Shown here piece after piece: positions 17,774 through 30,000 of a stretch of 64,000 bases of DNA. Positions within the stretch are counted from its first letter, which is position 1, and every line of letters begins with the position of its first letter. Origin of the DNA: Occallatibacter riparius (lineage in GTDB: Bacteria; Acidobacteriota; Terriglobia; Terriglobales; Acidobacteriaceae); the NCBI RefSeq assembly GCF_025264625.1, contig NZ_CP093313.1, positions 62,001 to 126,000 of the forward strand, in the 5' to 3' direction. The notes beneath the pieces were generated by a model that saw only the letters and a list, made by a program, of their open reading frames with translations, was not told the DNA's origin and searched no databases. The translations under genes were made by a program, and so were the position numbers.

Positions 17774-18343
17774 TGATCTCTCCTCCCCCACCCATTAGGG
17801 CCCGATTCGCTGCTCTCTTCGAGCATGTAGAGTGCACGCGGCTGACCAAAAGCTGTCGAGTATCGTCGAGAGCGTGAACTGCGCAGACAATGCACTTAGG
17901 TGTTTGTTCGGCAAGGCGGGGCCGATCATCGACGACGACATTTCGTGAAGCACACCCGTCCAGGGCTTTTAGTCACGAGATGGCGTGAGTGTCCTTACCA
18001 TCCCGCACGTGTTAAACCAGCACCTGTTGGGGAGCTTTGATTTGGTTGTCGATGTGGCAAAGTGGCGATGAATGGCAACGTTTCATTGCGCCGCAAAGAT
18101 GTCGATTAGCGGATTAGCGTCGAATCCGCGAAGGATGAAAGGATGGGGCAGTTCAGGCCGGAGTTGCAAATGAATGTAAGGTGCATGCGCAGAGCGGTCG
18201 AATGATCGTCAAGCTCACGAGTTCACGAGTTCATCGCGTGACGCAGCTTCACTCCATTGCCCACCCGCAGAGGCGCGCTGCTGCATATTGCTGCGCCAAC
18301 TGTATTCAGTGAATGCATCGCGTCTCGTGCGGTAGCCGCTCTG
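17774..18343. other. Intergenic region, no gene seen
   Basis: No reading frame has gene-like composition. A short tandem duplication (CACGAGTT repeated) lies near 18220. I looked for a -24/-12 promoter because the next gene codes for a sigma-54 activator, but found no element with correct spacing. Confidence 0.5.
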
Positions 18344-19486
18344 TCACTCTGTGCAGGCGTCGCTCTCGCTCCGAGTTCTTTTCGCATTTCCGCTTCTGGC
18401 ATGGCATGGAGACTGCGCCGAATTCAAAGAACTGTGCGACGTATTGTTCCGAATTCCCAGCCTGTCCATTAAGCTGCGCAGTGTGTTCGGGTGAATGTTG
18501 AGAATGGCTCCCGCCCCATTGGGGCCGCTGATCAGCCAACCGGTTCTATCCAGCACCCGAAGAATGTGTTGGCGCTGGATATCCTCCAGCGAATCTAAGT
18601 ATGCTCGATCTGGCAAGGCTCCCGGCTTGGTCCTCCTACGGGAAACCTCAATTGCGCCCAGTTTGGGAGCAGAGCCCATGGCGACCTCCGCTGGCGAAAG
18701 CGGATTCGGGAGCACTCCATCGTCCGACCGGATAACGGCGCGTTCTACCAGGTTCTGAAGCTCTCGTACGTTGCCCGGCCAATCGTATGCCGCGAATGCA
18801 TTCAATGTTGATTGTGGGACTTCCTCAATCCGCTTACCCATGCGCCTCGAAAATACATCCACAAAGTGCATGACCAGTTCGCGTATGTCATCCCGGCGTT
18901 GTCGCAGAGGCGGGATAGAGATTGGAAAGACGTTTAGCCGGTAATAAAGGTCGCTACGGAACTCGTTGCGCGCAACCATCTGGGACAAATCGCGATGGGT
19001 GGCGGCGACAAGGCGGACATTGATTCGATGTGTACGTCCGCTCCCAAGTCGCTCGAACTCTTGTTCCTGTATGACGCGTAAGAGCTTTGGCTGGAGGGCT
19101 AGGGGGAGATCACCTATTTCGTCCAGGAAGAGTGTGCCGGTATCTGCCATTTCGAAGCGGCCCACCCTGTGTGCGACAGCGCCGGTAAATGCACCTCTTT
19201 CGTGCCCAAACAGTTCACTCTCCAACAGATCAAAGGGGATTGCGGCGCAGTTTAGCTTTACGAATGGGCATCCGCAGCGTGTGCTCACGTTGTGAATCGC
19301 GCGCGCGATCAACTCCTTGCCGGTCCCTGTTTCTCCAAGGATCAGCACCGTGGAACCCGTCGGCGCAACGCGCTCAACTTCCGCGAGAACCGATTCCAGA
19401 GCCGCACTTGTGCCCACTATCTGGGCAAATTCCTGGTCTCTTTCCTCTTGCTGACGAGGCTGAGGTTTTCCGGTGGACGAGCCCAC
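18344..19486 (-). CDS. Sigma-54-dependent transcriptional activator (AAA+ and Fis-type HTH, no sensory domain)
   Basis: The start chosen is GTG 19486, five bases after GGAGG; a TTG at 19498 would overlap that site. The 380-aa protein has a complete AAA+ domain: Walker A GETGTGKE, the GAFTGA loop that contacts sigma-54, Walker B GTLFLDEIGDL, and the sensor region RLVAATHRDL. A linker leads to a Fis-like helix-turn-helix (IQRQHILRVLDRTGW, HPNTLRSLMDRLGI). A basic, polar tail follows. There is no receiver, GAF or PAS domain in its short N-terminus. The gene for a lone receiver lies 43 bp upstream on the same strand, so the pair may act as a split NtrC-like system. Confidence 0.92.
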   Translation of the reverse strand: MGSSTGKPQPRQQEERDQEFAQIVGTSAALESVLAEVERVAPTGSTVLILGETGTGKELIARAIHNVSTRCGCPFVKLNCAAIPFDLLESELFGHERGAFTGAVAHRVGRFEMADTGTLFLDEIGDLPLALQPKLLRVIQEQEFERLGSGRTHRINVRLVAATHRDLSQMVARNEFRSDLYYRLNVFPISIPPLRQRRDDIRELVMHFVDVFSRRMGKRIEEVPQSTLNAFAAYDWPGNVRELQNLVERAVIRSDDGVLPNPLSPAEVAMGSAPKLGAIEVSRRRTKPGALPDRAYLDSLEDIQRQHILRVLDRTGWLISGPNGAGAILNIHPNTLRSLMDRLGIRNNTSHSSLNSAQSPCHARSGNAKRTRSESDACTE

Positions 19487-19529
19487 AAAGACCTCCAACA
19501 GAGACTGAGCCGGGGAAAGGCATCAGCCT

Positions 19530-19907
19530 TCAACTTGCTAGGGCTGCACGAACGGATTCAAGTAGAGCTTCACCGTCAAAAGGCTTAGTGAAAAATTTGA
19601 CTGCGCCGGCGCGCATTGCCTGCATTCGCATCTTTTCGTCGCCGTGTGCGGTAATGAAGATGGTCGGGATTGGGCAGCGATCAGAGTTCAGCTTGGATTG
19701 AAGCTCAAGCCCAGACATACCTGGCATTCTGATATCAGTGATGAGACAGCCAGTGTCGTGTTGCCGGCCAGAGTTCAGGAAGGCTTCGGCAGAGTCAAAC
19801 GCCTGTACCAAGAGACCTGCCGATTTGAGCAAACGCTGCACGGCGATTCGATACGATTCGTCGTCTTCGATTACGGCCACCATTTTGTCCCTGCTCTCCA
19901 TAGCCAT
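19530..19907 (-). CDS. Stand-alone response-regulator receiver domain
   Basis: About 125 aa from ATG 19907 (19901 is also possible; no strong ribosome site is visible for either). It contains only a receiver: acidic pair EDDE near residue 15, phospho-acceptor Asp at about residue 58 in CLITDIRMPG, Thr in IFITAHGD and Lys in FFTKPFDGE. The sequence is FixJ-like. With no output domain it could pass phosphate or regulate by protein contact. It sits between the sigma-54 activator and the FixJ-type regulator, so both are possible partners. Confidence 0.88.
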   Translation of the reverse strand: MAMESRDKMVAVIEDDESYRIAVQRLLKSAGLLVQAFDSAEAFLNSGRQHDTGCLITDIRMPGMSGLELQSKLNSDRCPIPTIFITAHGDEKMRMQAMRAGAVKFFTKPFDGEALLESVRAALAS

Positions 19908-20032
19908 ACAGATCAGGATCGAGTCGCTTCGCGCGAAACGCAATTATTGATAATCATAAGTTCGCTGATAGGTATTTATAGTGAGCGCCTCCTCGGATGA
20001 AGAAGGGTGCAGTGACGATTGCCAACGGGCGG

Positions 20033-20659
20033 CTAGTTGACTGATGGAAGCTTAAGCTTTTCTGCCATTCTTCCCAACTCAGCGGGAGAACTGGCCTGCA
20101 TTTTGTGCATCACCTGCCCACGATGGACGGTTACCGTGATTTCTGTCGTGCCGAGAGTCGAGGCAATCTGCTTCGTGAGCATTCCAGAAGCGATGAAATT
20201 CATGACCTCGCGCTCGCGCGCGGTCAATCTCGCGTGACGCTCCTTCAATTCTGCAAGCTCGTTCTGCTCCTGCCTCGTTTCCCTGTCCCGCTTCAGGGCT
20301 TGCTGGATTGCATCGATGAGATCCTGATCTCGAAATGGTTTAGTCAGAAACTCCACCGCACCGGATTTCATCGCTTGTACGCTCATGGGAATATCCCCGT
20401 GACCGGTGATGAAAATGACTGGAATCTGAACTCCCATCTCGCACAACTTGCGCTGTACATCCAGCCCACTCATCCCTGGAAGGCGCACGTCCAGCAGAAG
20501 GCAGCTCGGACTATTGGAGAGTTTATGCCGCAGAAATTCCTCTGGCGTAGCAAACGACAGGGATTGCAGGCCCACCGTTCTCAGTAAACGCTGCATCGCC
20601 GCCCGCATCCGGGCGTCATCGTCAACGATAAATACAACAGCCGGACCGGCGGACGTCAT
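20033..20659 (-). CDS. FixJ/NarL-family response regulator
   Basis: A 208-aa two-domain regulator. Receiver: DDDARMR, Asp57 in [24 protein letters not shown] and [11 protein letters not shown]. Output: LuxR-type helix-turn-helix ([20 protein letters not shown], then [16 protein letters not shown]). Its ATG overlaps the stop codon of the upstream histidine kinase gene (ATGA), so the two are translationally coupled and most likely form a cognate pair. The architecture is that of FixJ/TodT/StyR. Confidence 0.93.
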   Translation of the reverse strand: MTSAGPAVVFIVDDDARMRAAMQRLLRTVGLQSLSFATPEEFLRHKLSNSPSCLLLDVRLPGMSGLDVQRKLCEMGVQIPVIFITGHGDIPMSVQAMKSGAVEFLTKPFRDQDLIDAIQQALKRDRETRQEQNELAELKERHARLTAREREVMNFIASGMLTKQIASTLGTTEITVTVHRGQVMHKMQASSPAELGRMAEKLKLPSVN

Positions 20660-23600
20660 TTACCGTCTCCCTCCGTGATCGGCAACGTGAACTGAAACGT
20701 TGCGCCTGGTCCGGAGTTCGCGTTGGCCCAAATTCGGCCGCCATGTGATTCAACAATGGAACGAGTAATCGCGAGTCCCAGACCGGTGCCTTGCGATTTG
20801 GTGGTAAAGAAGGCATCAAAGATGTGATCGACTTTTCCAGCAGGCAATCCAATGCCCGTGTCACTTACAGATATCAGCACTCGACTGTCTTGCCCCAGCT
20901 GCGATTCAATACTGAGCTCACCGGTCGTTTCCCGCATCGCTTCTATTCCGTTGACCATGAGATTCATCAACGCCTGCTGAAGCTGCACGCGATCCACCAT
21001 CACGTGTGGAAGATGGCTCGCAAGATGCGTCCTTATCATCACGGAATGCAGATCCGCTTCCTTCAGGAACATCACCACCATATCGCGGATGACTTCGTTT
21101 ACGTCAACTCGCTCTTGAGGCGAACAAGAGCCCTCTCGGAACAATGATCGAACCCGCTCGATGATCTCTGCTGCACGTCGGGCGTCCTTAACCATTTCTA
21201 GGGCGGCTTCTCGCGCTTCGGGTAGATCAGGCTTGTCGCGATTGATTAACCGCAAACACGCTTCCGCATTCGTAACGGCTGCTCCAATTGGCTGTTTGAT
21301 TTCATGTGCCAACGAGGCAGTCAGTTCGCCCATGGTGCTCACTCGGTTCATGCGCGCGAGCTCCGCCCTCGCTTGGCGAAGCATTTCTTCCGCGCGATTG
21401 CGCTCTAGCTGTCTCTGCTCGATGTGGCGGACACGCAGAAGGTAGAACAACCACAAGGTCGTGATGATGGCAATACCACAGAGAATTCTAAATGTGATCG
21501 TCTGGTAGAACGCTGGCCGCACATCAAACCGAATCACTGTTCCAGCCTGATTCCAGACTCCATCGTTATTACACGCGATCACTCGGAACTGATAGGAGCC
21601 CGGGCCGAGGTTTGTGTAGAAAGCTTCCCGACGCGTACCCACATCCTGCCACTCATTGTCTTGCCCGACAAGCTTATATCGAAAACGAACCCGTTCTGGA
21701 ACGGTGAGGCTGGTCGCCGTATAAACGATTTGTAAGTTTGCAATTCGGGGCGGCAACGTCAAATCAGCGGAGTTGTCATATCTCTTGCCGTTCGCGATAA
21801 CAGATTCAATCAAGACGGGCGGCGGCACTGAGTTCCGCACAATTCGATTCGGATTGATCCATGCCAATCCTTTCATCGTTGCAAACCAAATGCGACCGTC
21901 TTCTGTTCGAACGGATGAAGGCGATGCTAGCGGTCCCCTGAGCTCTGTTGTCAGTCCATCTTGCACGCCGAAGCTCTCGAATTCGACTTTGCCGTATGCC
22001 GGCTGCCGAAGCTCTGATTCCGAAATGTGAATGATTCCCCGGTTGTCGGAGAACCACAGGCCGCCTTCGGAATCGACAACGAGTCCGGAGACGCCGTCGA
22101 AGGCACTTCCATCTGATGGAGCGATCGGATGGAAACGGCTTCCATCAAAGGATTCAAGACCGAACTCGCCGCCTATCCACAGATTCGCCCCTCTGCCTTG
22201 GATCGTCGTAATAGTCCCTACCTGAACGCCGTCCTTAGCTGCGAAGAGTCTAAGCCTGTTTCCGTCCAGCATCGCTACCTGGTTTGCAAATCCAAACCAG
22301 ATTTTTCCGCTTGAATCGGTAAACTCCGCATTTGCGGTTCCTCGGGGACCACCCAGGCTCTCGAGACTGGTCCAACTGGATCTTTCCAGTCGAAAGGTTC
22401 CTGACTCCGTGGAGATCCACAACCTGCCCGATGCATCCCGGGTGAGTGCTTTAACACGCGACTGCTCACTGACGGTGATCCCGCCCGCTTTGGGCAGATC
22501 GATTTGCCGCAAGGTCTGCCCCTGCCCAACAGGCTCAACGCTATGGTATTTGTAGGCCACGGTTCCTGGCTTCGGTCTGATCAAATCCGAACGTTCGTCC
22601 GAAATGCGCAAAATAGAACGCCATGTCGCGACCCAGACAACTCCATCAAGATCGCGATATGCGCAATCAACGTTCTGATCACGCAATTGCGTCGCGATCC
22701 GGTCGTCCTGAATGTTCAGCAGAACCTCAGGCCCCCTACCCGCAGCCCAAAGTCCGCCGTGAGCATCTGCGGCGATCGCGCTCGCTGTAAAGGAACTCAA
22801 TGATGGGATCGGAAGGGCACCACGATGAGAAATCGGTTGGAGAGGCAGCGAGACCACAGGTGTCTGTTGAAATCGATCCAGCCCACCGCTCGTACCGATC
22901 CATACATTCCCCTCGCGGTCCTGAAGCACGGAGTATACGTAGTCGCTGGTAAGGCCATCCTTCTGTGTGAACGCCTCCACCTCAGCATTGTGAAACATCC
23001 AGGCAGACGGCCCCCTGACCTTCGGTGGGTGCAGGCGCTCCGGATACGGAACTCGACGAATTCCATTGCCGGCACTCGTGATCCAAAGACTTCCCTGACT
23101 GTCAAATGCGATTGCCAGGGATCCAACGAGAACTGCCGGGCCCGTCCTTCCGCTGTTCTTTCCAGACAAGGGGACAGTTCTGACCCCGTACCCCCCTTCT
23201 GCCATCCACAAGATCCCGTCGGGCGCTTCGGAGAAGCTGTGTACAAAAGGCTTGAGGTGTTGTGCCGCAACCCTGAACCGATGTCCTCCCTCGACGAGAT
23301 ATGCCACAGTAGTTGGCGTTCCCACCCAAACGGTCCCCGCGTGATCCACGAAGAGGGAGTAGGCTTCGCCTGAGAACCCCCAATCAGTTCCGACCTTCTT
23401 CCACCGGGAACCTTCCAGTCGAGCCAGGCCATCTTTTCCCGCCGCTATCCAAATTGTGCCTTGCCGGTCCCGTGCGAAGGCCAACACGGCACGAGGGGGA
23501 ATCCCATCGTCCTTCTCGTAATTGATCACCGTGCCATTTTTTATGAAACTAACCCCTCCATACCAATAGCCCACCCAGAGCCCCCCATCTGGCACAGCGA

Positions 23601-23901
23601 ATAGAGAAGCCACATTCCGTTGGGGAAAAGCCTGTCCTGACTGCGGTGTATAACGCTCAATCCGTATTCCATCGAATCGAAACAATCCCGTTGCCGCACC
23701 CAGCCACAGGTAGCCATCAGTAGTTTGGGCCAGTGCATGTACCTCACCCGGCGCTCCTTCCATCTGGGTCCAGCCCGTGTGGTACAGCTGATCGAGCCGG
23801 CGATCACGATCGAGAGAACGTGCGGGGGCACACACGCCTAGACAAAAGATGCAAACCAGAATCCTCATTGCGATCGAAGGAGGAAGAATAACCATTTTCA
23901 T
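20656..23901 (-). CDS. Propeller-type sensor histidine kinase
   Basis: A 1081-aa membrane kinase. An N-terminal signal or anchor ([18 protein letters not shown], from residue 12) is followed by two-component-regulator propeller repeats to about residue 690 ([42 protein letters not shown]), a Y_Y_Y domain (about 700-770, [18 protein letters not shown]), one membrane helix (about 785-810), a dimerisation domain with His at about residue 867 ([19 protein letters not shown]) and an HATPase domain ([18 protein letters not shown]). It should sense a periplasmic ligand, often a glycan in related systems, and phosphorylate the FixJ-type regulator whose gene overlaps its stop. No receiver domain is fused. 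Confidence 0.92.
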   Translation of the reverse strand: MKMVILPPSIAMRILVCIFCLGVCAPARSLDRDRRLDQLYHTGWTQMEGAPGEVHALAQTTDGYLWLGAATGLFRFDGIRIERYTPQSGQAFPQRNVASLFAVPDGGLWVGYWYGGVSFIKNGTVINYEKDDGIPPRAVLAFARDRQGTIWIAAGKDGLARLEGSRWKKVGTDWGFSGEAYSLFVDHAGTVWVGTPTTVAYLVEGGHRFRVAAQHLKPFVHSFSEAPDGILWMAEGGYGVRTVPLSGKNSGRTGPAVLVGSLAIAFDSQGSLWITSAGNGIRRVPYPERLHPPKVRGPSAWMFHNAEVEAFTQKDGLTSDYVYSVLQDREGNVWIGTSGGLDRFQQTPVVSLPLQPISHRGALPIPSLSSFTASAIAADAHGGLWAAGRGPEVLLNIQDDRIATQLRDQNVDCAYRDLDGVVWVATWRSILRISDERSDLIRPKPGTVAYKYHSVEPVGQGQTLRQIDLPKAGGITVSEQSRVKALTRDASGRLWISTESGTFRLERSSWTSLESLGGPRGTANAEFTDSSGKIWFGFANQVAMLDGNRLRLFAAKDGVQVGTITTIQGRGANLWIGGEFGLESFDGSRFHPIAPSDGSAFDGVSGLVVDSEGGLWFSDNRGIIHISESELRQPAYGKVEFESFGVQDGLTTELRGPLASPSSVRTEDGRIWFATMKGLAWINPNRIVRNSVPPPVLIESVIANGKRYDNSADLTLPPRIANLQIVYTATSLTVPERVRFRYKLVGQDNEWQDVGTRREAFYTNLGPGSYQFRVIACNNDGVWNQAGTVIRFDVRPAFYQTITFRILCGIAIITTLWLFYLLRVRHIEQRQLERNRAEEMLRQARAELARMNRVSTMGELTASLAHEIKQPIGAAVTNAEACLRLINRDKPDLPEAREAALEMVKDARRAAEIIERVRSLFREGSCSPQERVDVNEVIRDMVVMFLKEADLHSVMIRTHLASHLPHVMVDRVQLQQALMNLMVNGIEAMRETTGELSIESQLGQDSRVLISVSDTGIGLPAGKVDHIFDAFFTTKSQGTGLGLAITRSIVESHGGRIWANANSGPGATFQFTLPITEGDGK

Positions 23902-23934
23902 TGTCCGCTCGTACAGGGCCCTCCACCACGCGAA

Positions 23935-23956
23935 GCCCTCCCTCTTTCAGGAGGGC
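23935..23956 (-). terminator. GC-rich hairpin between the two kinase genes
   Basis: GCCCTCC (23935-23941) and GGAGGGC (23950-23956) form a perfect 7-bp stem with an 8-nt loop in the 196-bp gap between the end of the 1973-aa kinase gene and the start of the propeller kinase gene. There is no U-tract, so it may attenuate or stabilise the transcript rather than terminate it. Confidence 0.35.
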
Positions 23957-24097
23957 GAACCCCCAAAGTCGGGAGGCTTCGGGAATCTTTGTGATGGAAG
24001 CCTCTCTTGACGGAGCGCACGTGAGCGGCCTTGTGGGCGACCGCACAGCCCCGGCCATCCCCGACGACAATCCGAACAATACATGAATCGGCAAAGG

Positions 24098-27000
24098 TCA
24101 AGCGGCAGCCTCGCGGGCTGGCAGAGAGAAGCTGAATGTTGCCCCTCCCTCGGAGTTTGCGGCGGCCCAAATGCGACCGTCATGCGACTGGATAATTGAA
24201 CGCGTAATCGCCAATCCCAGGCCGGTGCCTCCGTTCTTCGTTGTAAAGAATGCGTTGAACATTCTATCTTGATTCTCTACTGGCAGCCCCACTCCGTTGT
24301 CGCTGACGGAGACGAGCAGAAAACCGTCTACATCTAGACGCGATTTAACTGTCAGGTCACCACCAGTTCCATGCATCGCCTCAATGCCATTGCGCATGAG
24401 GTTCAGCAATGCCTGTTGCAACTGCACACGGTCTGCCATTGCAGGTGGGAGTTCCGGTGCAAGATCAACTCGCATCGTTACAGCATTCAGGTTTGCTTCG
24501 TCGCCCATTATCGCGACCATCTCATCAATCACCTGGTTCAAATCAAGTATCTGCAGTTCAGAGGACCCTTTCTGGCACAATGATCGGACACGATCAACGA
24601 TGTCGGCTGCACGCCTCGCATCCTTCATCATCTCCAGGGCGGCTTCTCGCGCCTCCGGCAGATCCGGTTCATCGCGATCAAGTAGCCGAATGCAAGCTTC
24701 GGCATTTGTGACTGCAGCTCCGATGGGTTGCTTGATTTCGTGCGCCAGTGAAGCGGTCAATTCACCCATGGTGCTCACGCGGGTGGTATGCGCGAGATCT
24801 GCCTCGAGTTGGCGCACGCGCTCACGTACCGCTTCGGCACGTTTTCGGTCTGTAACATCGACCATCGTGCCGAGCACTTGAAAAAGCTGCCCTGAAGGAT
24901 CCAAAACTGGATGTGCAATGGCATGAATATATTTGAGGCTTCCGTCAGGCCTTAGGCTTCGGAACTCGACATCGCAATTTGCATGCGCGCGAAACGTCGC
25001 ATCGCTTGCGGACACCACCTTCTCTCGGTCTTCCGGGTGTATCCGTTCTAGAAAATGCTCCCATTGAGGTGGCCCCTTTTGCGGGTCGAAGCCGAAAAGA
25101 CGGTACATCTCTTCAGACCAGTAGACTGTCTGGCGGCTGGCGCCATCAATCGCGCAACTCCCCGTCTGGGTTTGCCGCTGCGCTTCTGCGAGATAAGCCT
25201 CGGAACGACGAAGAGCTTCCTCCGCGCTCTTTTGTCTGCTCAAATCGACAATGTAAGCCACTCCCTGGTTGGGCTGGTCTTCGAAGCAAGCAGCTCCGAT
25301 CAGGACAGGCACACGGGTCCCATCTTTTCTAAAATATTCTTTCTCTCGGGCCTGCATCATGCCGGTTGCCTTGAGCTCTTCCGCCTCGTCGCGAGCGTGC
25401 ACTTCCTGCCATTCCGGAGGCGTGATCTCAAGCCATCCCAGTCCATTCTGTAAATCGGAACGCTCGTATCCGACCATGCGAAGGAACGCGTCATTGGCAT
25501 CGAGAATTCGGCCATCCAGATCCCAAATAACGATTCCAATGACATTCGAATCGATCAGCCGACGGATTCTCCGTTCACGATCCTCGAGATCGCGATAAAG
25601 CCATGTGTTCTTCAGGGAAATAGCTGCCTGGGATGCGAGCACCTTCAGTACAGCGATGCGATCTGGAGTGAAGACTCGAGGGGCCAGGTTGTTCTCAAGA
25701 TACAGAACTCCCGTGAGCTTCCGTTGGTTGATCAAGGGCAAACAAATAATTGAACGAACTTGATGCTGAACAATAAACGGATCCGCAGGAAACGGGTTCT
25801 TAGAGGATGCATCTTCGACGATCACACTCTCCTGCGTGCGCATTACGTAGCGGATCACAGTTTCCGGCAAAATAGCAGAGTCGACAACAGTATCTCTTTG
25901 CAGCACCAGGACTCCGTTTTCGCCGCTCGTGGCCTCTGCTTCAATCACGAGCTGATCGCCATGTGGAAGGACCAGCAGACCGCGTTCAGCTCCGGCCTGC
26001 TGGATGGCCGCGCGCATAAGGCTGTCGATCAGCTTGTCCAGAACCATCTCGCCGGAGACTGCCTGCGAGACTTTGATCACAGTGGCCAGATCCAGGTATT
26101 CGGCAGGTGCCAGTATCGTGCTAGCCGGCGCTGGTTGCCTATAGAGCTGGGGATTCAGCTGGTCCAGTTGAGCCACCTTTCCATCTGCACCCCAACGCTG
26201 GTAGCAATATCTGGCTTCGAGTAAATATGCGTCTGCGAATTTCCGGAAACCGCGTGCCGAGTAGAATTTCGATGCAAGCTCGTACGCGATGGCCTCGTTG
26301 TGCACAAATCCGTTGTCGTGTGACGATCGAATGGCTCGTTCATAGAGGCGCTCGGCGTCGAGTACTCTGCCCTCGATACGGGCAATCTCCGCCCCTACCA
26401 GGGCCGCACGGTTCTCGAAGTTTTCTGGGCAGTTCTCTGCCCATATTTCGAGCTCTCTATGGTGGTCTGCCATGGCCTTGAGATGCTCCCCGTATTCCGT
26501 CGATCCCGATGACGAGCGATCGTCTTCTTCATCCACGGAAGCCGGCACATTGTGCGGCGGCCTCTCAGAGTTGCACGACGCGCCATGAGAGAGAGCGGCA
26601 TAGTAGTGATACTCCGCCGTTTCAAACATCGCAGCCGATGTCCAGAGTATTGGTCGTGCCTTCGCTGCTGCCTCGAGTGCCGAAGGATGGTCTCCGGCGA
26701 TGAAGCGTGCCTGCAGCTTGCGTATCCAGTACCAGCTCTCCGGCTGCTTTGCGCCCGGGTTGGCGCTAAAATGTTGCTCCAGTACTTCCTCGCTGAGCTG
26801 CCCATCATCGAAACAGCCGAATCTGTAAGTCAGTCCGCGCAGAGTTCTGATCAGACCGAGCTGTGTTGAGATCACGTCAATCAGGTGGCCGAACTGCGTC
26901 CTCTGCGCAAACTCGAAACCATCCTCTGCCTGGCGCTGTGTTTCGAGAAGTGAATCGCCTACCGCAAGATAGTTGGTATTCAGATTGTCATGGCAATATG

Positions 27001-30000
27001 CCAACACTGTCAGATCGCCGGCCGTAGTCGCGCCTTCGAGCGCTGACCGAATAAGATCGCGGCAAGTTCTGACATGTTTTGTCCACGGTACGACGAATTG
27101 CGCAAACCACAGATAGGTCCGCGCGTGGAAGCGCTCCATTCCGCGTTTCTCGACCAGTTCGTAGCCAACTTGACCGAATCTGAATCCAGCTTTGTAGTTG
27201 CCAAACCGCGGTCCTGCAATCTTGCCGAAAAACACGTACGCAACGCATGATCCATCGCTATTACCTTGTTCGAGGCTGAGATTAACGGCACGACAGATCG
27301 CCATGGAAAGAAGGTTGGGATCAGCCATCAGCGCCGACGGGTATACCTTCGTTAAGACATCCAGGGTCGCGAGAGATGCCTCATCGGTCATCAACGGAAT
27401 CTCGAGGAGTTCCTCGATTTTCCGGCTTCCCAGTTGCTGCCATATCCGTTCGTATTCACGCCGCGCCTCTTCGTCCGTCGGATGAGGCGACCATTCAACT
27501 CCCAGATGGCGGAGGTAGTCGAGAAAGGCTTCTACCGCGTCGTCTGCCTGCTCGAGAGCCGTGTACAGATCGATACGCAAGCCCCCCACGGATGATCTCT
27601 CGACGATGTTCATGGCGCGGGATGCGAGCATCTTCAGACGCACTTCCGCTGCGGGCGGATTACCTGTGAGAAACTCGCACTCGGCGCGGTTGTACTCCAG
27701 TGCGAACAAGAGATCTCGCCGTTGGCTCCAGCCGTCCTCTCCCAACACCGCCACGCCGGCCTCAAGGTAGCGGAGCGCTGAAAGATAGGCTGTCGACGCC
27801 TTTGCCCGTTTGCCCGCAGTCAAGTTGTACTCTGCCAGTTGCTCCTTCTCATCGCGCGAGGTCATCAGGGGCCCACCGCGGTTAAGCTGATTGACGATTT
27901 CAAAGATCCGCTCATCCCGCTCGTCCCGAGGGGTGTGCGCCGTCAACAGCTTTCCAATTCGCAGATGAGCCTCCGCGCGTCCCGCCTCGGGAATCAGCGT
28001 ATACGCGGCTTCCCGTACACGGTCATGGAGGAAGTGGTACGCGTCCTTTGAGCGAAACACAAAACCTGCATCAACCGCTTCGACAAGTCGATCGTGCATC
28101 TGATCCAACGAATCTCCGTAGACCAGGCACAGCATCGGTAAGCTTGCGCTATCGCCCAGACATGCGAGCTGCGTCAGTGCTTTTTGGGTCTCAGGCGCGA
28201 GGCGGATCAAGTTCGTGATCATGAACTCAACCACGTTATCGGTGTATCCCTTGCCTCGAATGCGGCTCAGATCCCATGCCCATTGCCCCTCGACATGATC
28301 AAAGGTCAGCATGCCGTCTTCAACCAGTGCAGAAATGAACTGGATTGAGAAAAAGGGATTGCCCGTCGTCTTCTGGTGAACCAATTCAACCAGCGAACGA
28401 ACACGCTGTCGGTCGCAATGAAGAGAGTCGGCAATCAACTGCTCAAGGTCTCGGCGGGTTAGAGGTGGAAGTGCAATCTCCTGCACTGAAGCACCAGCCT
28501 GCCGAACCGCCTGCAACTTACGCATCAACGGATGTGCCGCGTCCACTTCATTGTCGCGATAAGCGCCGATCAACATCAGGTACTTCGTGTCTGGTTGCGA
28601 AACCAGTTCATCAACGAGGTCCAGCGTCGCTGCATCCAGCCATTGCAGGTCGTCAAGAAAGAGTGCGAGAGGATGCTCTGGTCGCGCGAATACGTTTATG
28701 AAGCGACGGAATACCAGGTGGAACCGGTGCTGTGCCTCCTGCCTCGGAAGCTCAGGAACGGGTGGTTGCTCTCCGATGATTGCCTTTAATTCCGGGACCA
28801 AAGCCAGAATCAGCTGTCCGTTGGGGTCGAGCGCATGGTGAAGGTCGGTGCGCCATCTGTTCAACTCCTCTTCACTCTTACTCAGGAGTGTGCGCGTTAA
28901 ATTCTGAAGAGCTTGAGCAAGCGTGGAATAAGGGATATCGCGCTTGTATTGATCAAATTTGCCCGATGCGAAGAGAGCACGCGGAGGAACCAGAGCCTTG
29001 TGCAATTCGTTAACGACAGAGGATTTCCCAATCCCCGAATAACCGGAAACCAGTATGAGTTCCGGTCTGCCCCCGGCTACAACACGATCGAACGCACCGA
29101 GCAGAGTCTGGATTTCGCGCTCGCGTCCATACAATTTCTCGGGGATAAGCAGACGATCAGGGACGTCATGCCGGCCGAGTGGGGAATCTGAAATGGACCC
29201 GCCCGCCTCCCATTCAGATTGACAGCGCTGCAAATCATTCTGCACCCCGGAGGCAGTCTGGTAGCGATCCTCGGGAGTTTTGGCGAGCAGTTTCATCACA
29301 ATCGCGGAGATGGCCGCCGGGAGGTCCTTTATTCGTTCATGGGGTGGCATCGGATGCTTGGCGATGTGGCAATGTACCCATCCAATAGGATCGAAAGCCG
29401 TAAAAGGCAGTTCCCCAGTCAGCATCTCGTAGAGCGTGATGCCCAAGCCATAAAGGTCACTCCGCGAGTCGATCGAACGATTCATGCGCCCCGTTTGTTC
29501 AGGAGCCATGTACGGAAGTGATCCGACGATGAACTCTGGAGGTTCGGGCGCCTGGTGCTCGCGCCGAAGGCGCGAAGCGATCCCAAAGCCCATGAGCCGG
29601 ACCTGACCAGTCGTGGGATCAACCAGTACGTTGGTCGGTTTCAGGTCTTTGTGGATCAATCTCCTCGCGTGTAATCCTGCGAGCGCCGCTGAAAGGTTCA
29701 CCGCGATGCGCAAGAACTGTGTCAGCTCCATCGGACCCGACAGGAGACCATCGAGAGTTTCGCCGCCAGGATCCTCAAGTACGAGCGTGATCTGCGCGTC
29801 CTGCTCGGAAAGCGCCAAAGGACGCACCGCCCAGGCGGAGTCCAGATCGGCCCTCAGCGAGTACTCGTGTTCGATCTTCTTTAATGTTTCGGAGTCGGGG
29901 CGAGGGGCGGAGGGCACAAGAATTAGAACAGGCGCCGACCGTACCCCATCCGCGTAGGCACGATAGAGAACGAATTCCCCGTCATCACGAAGGCGGGTAA

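Noticed and set aside
18040..18110. Sigma-54 (-24/-12) promoter near TGGCA...TTGC
   Set aside because: The spacing is two bases too long for the required GG-N10-GC.
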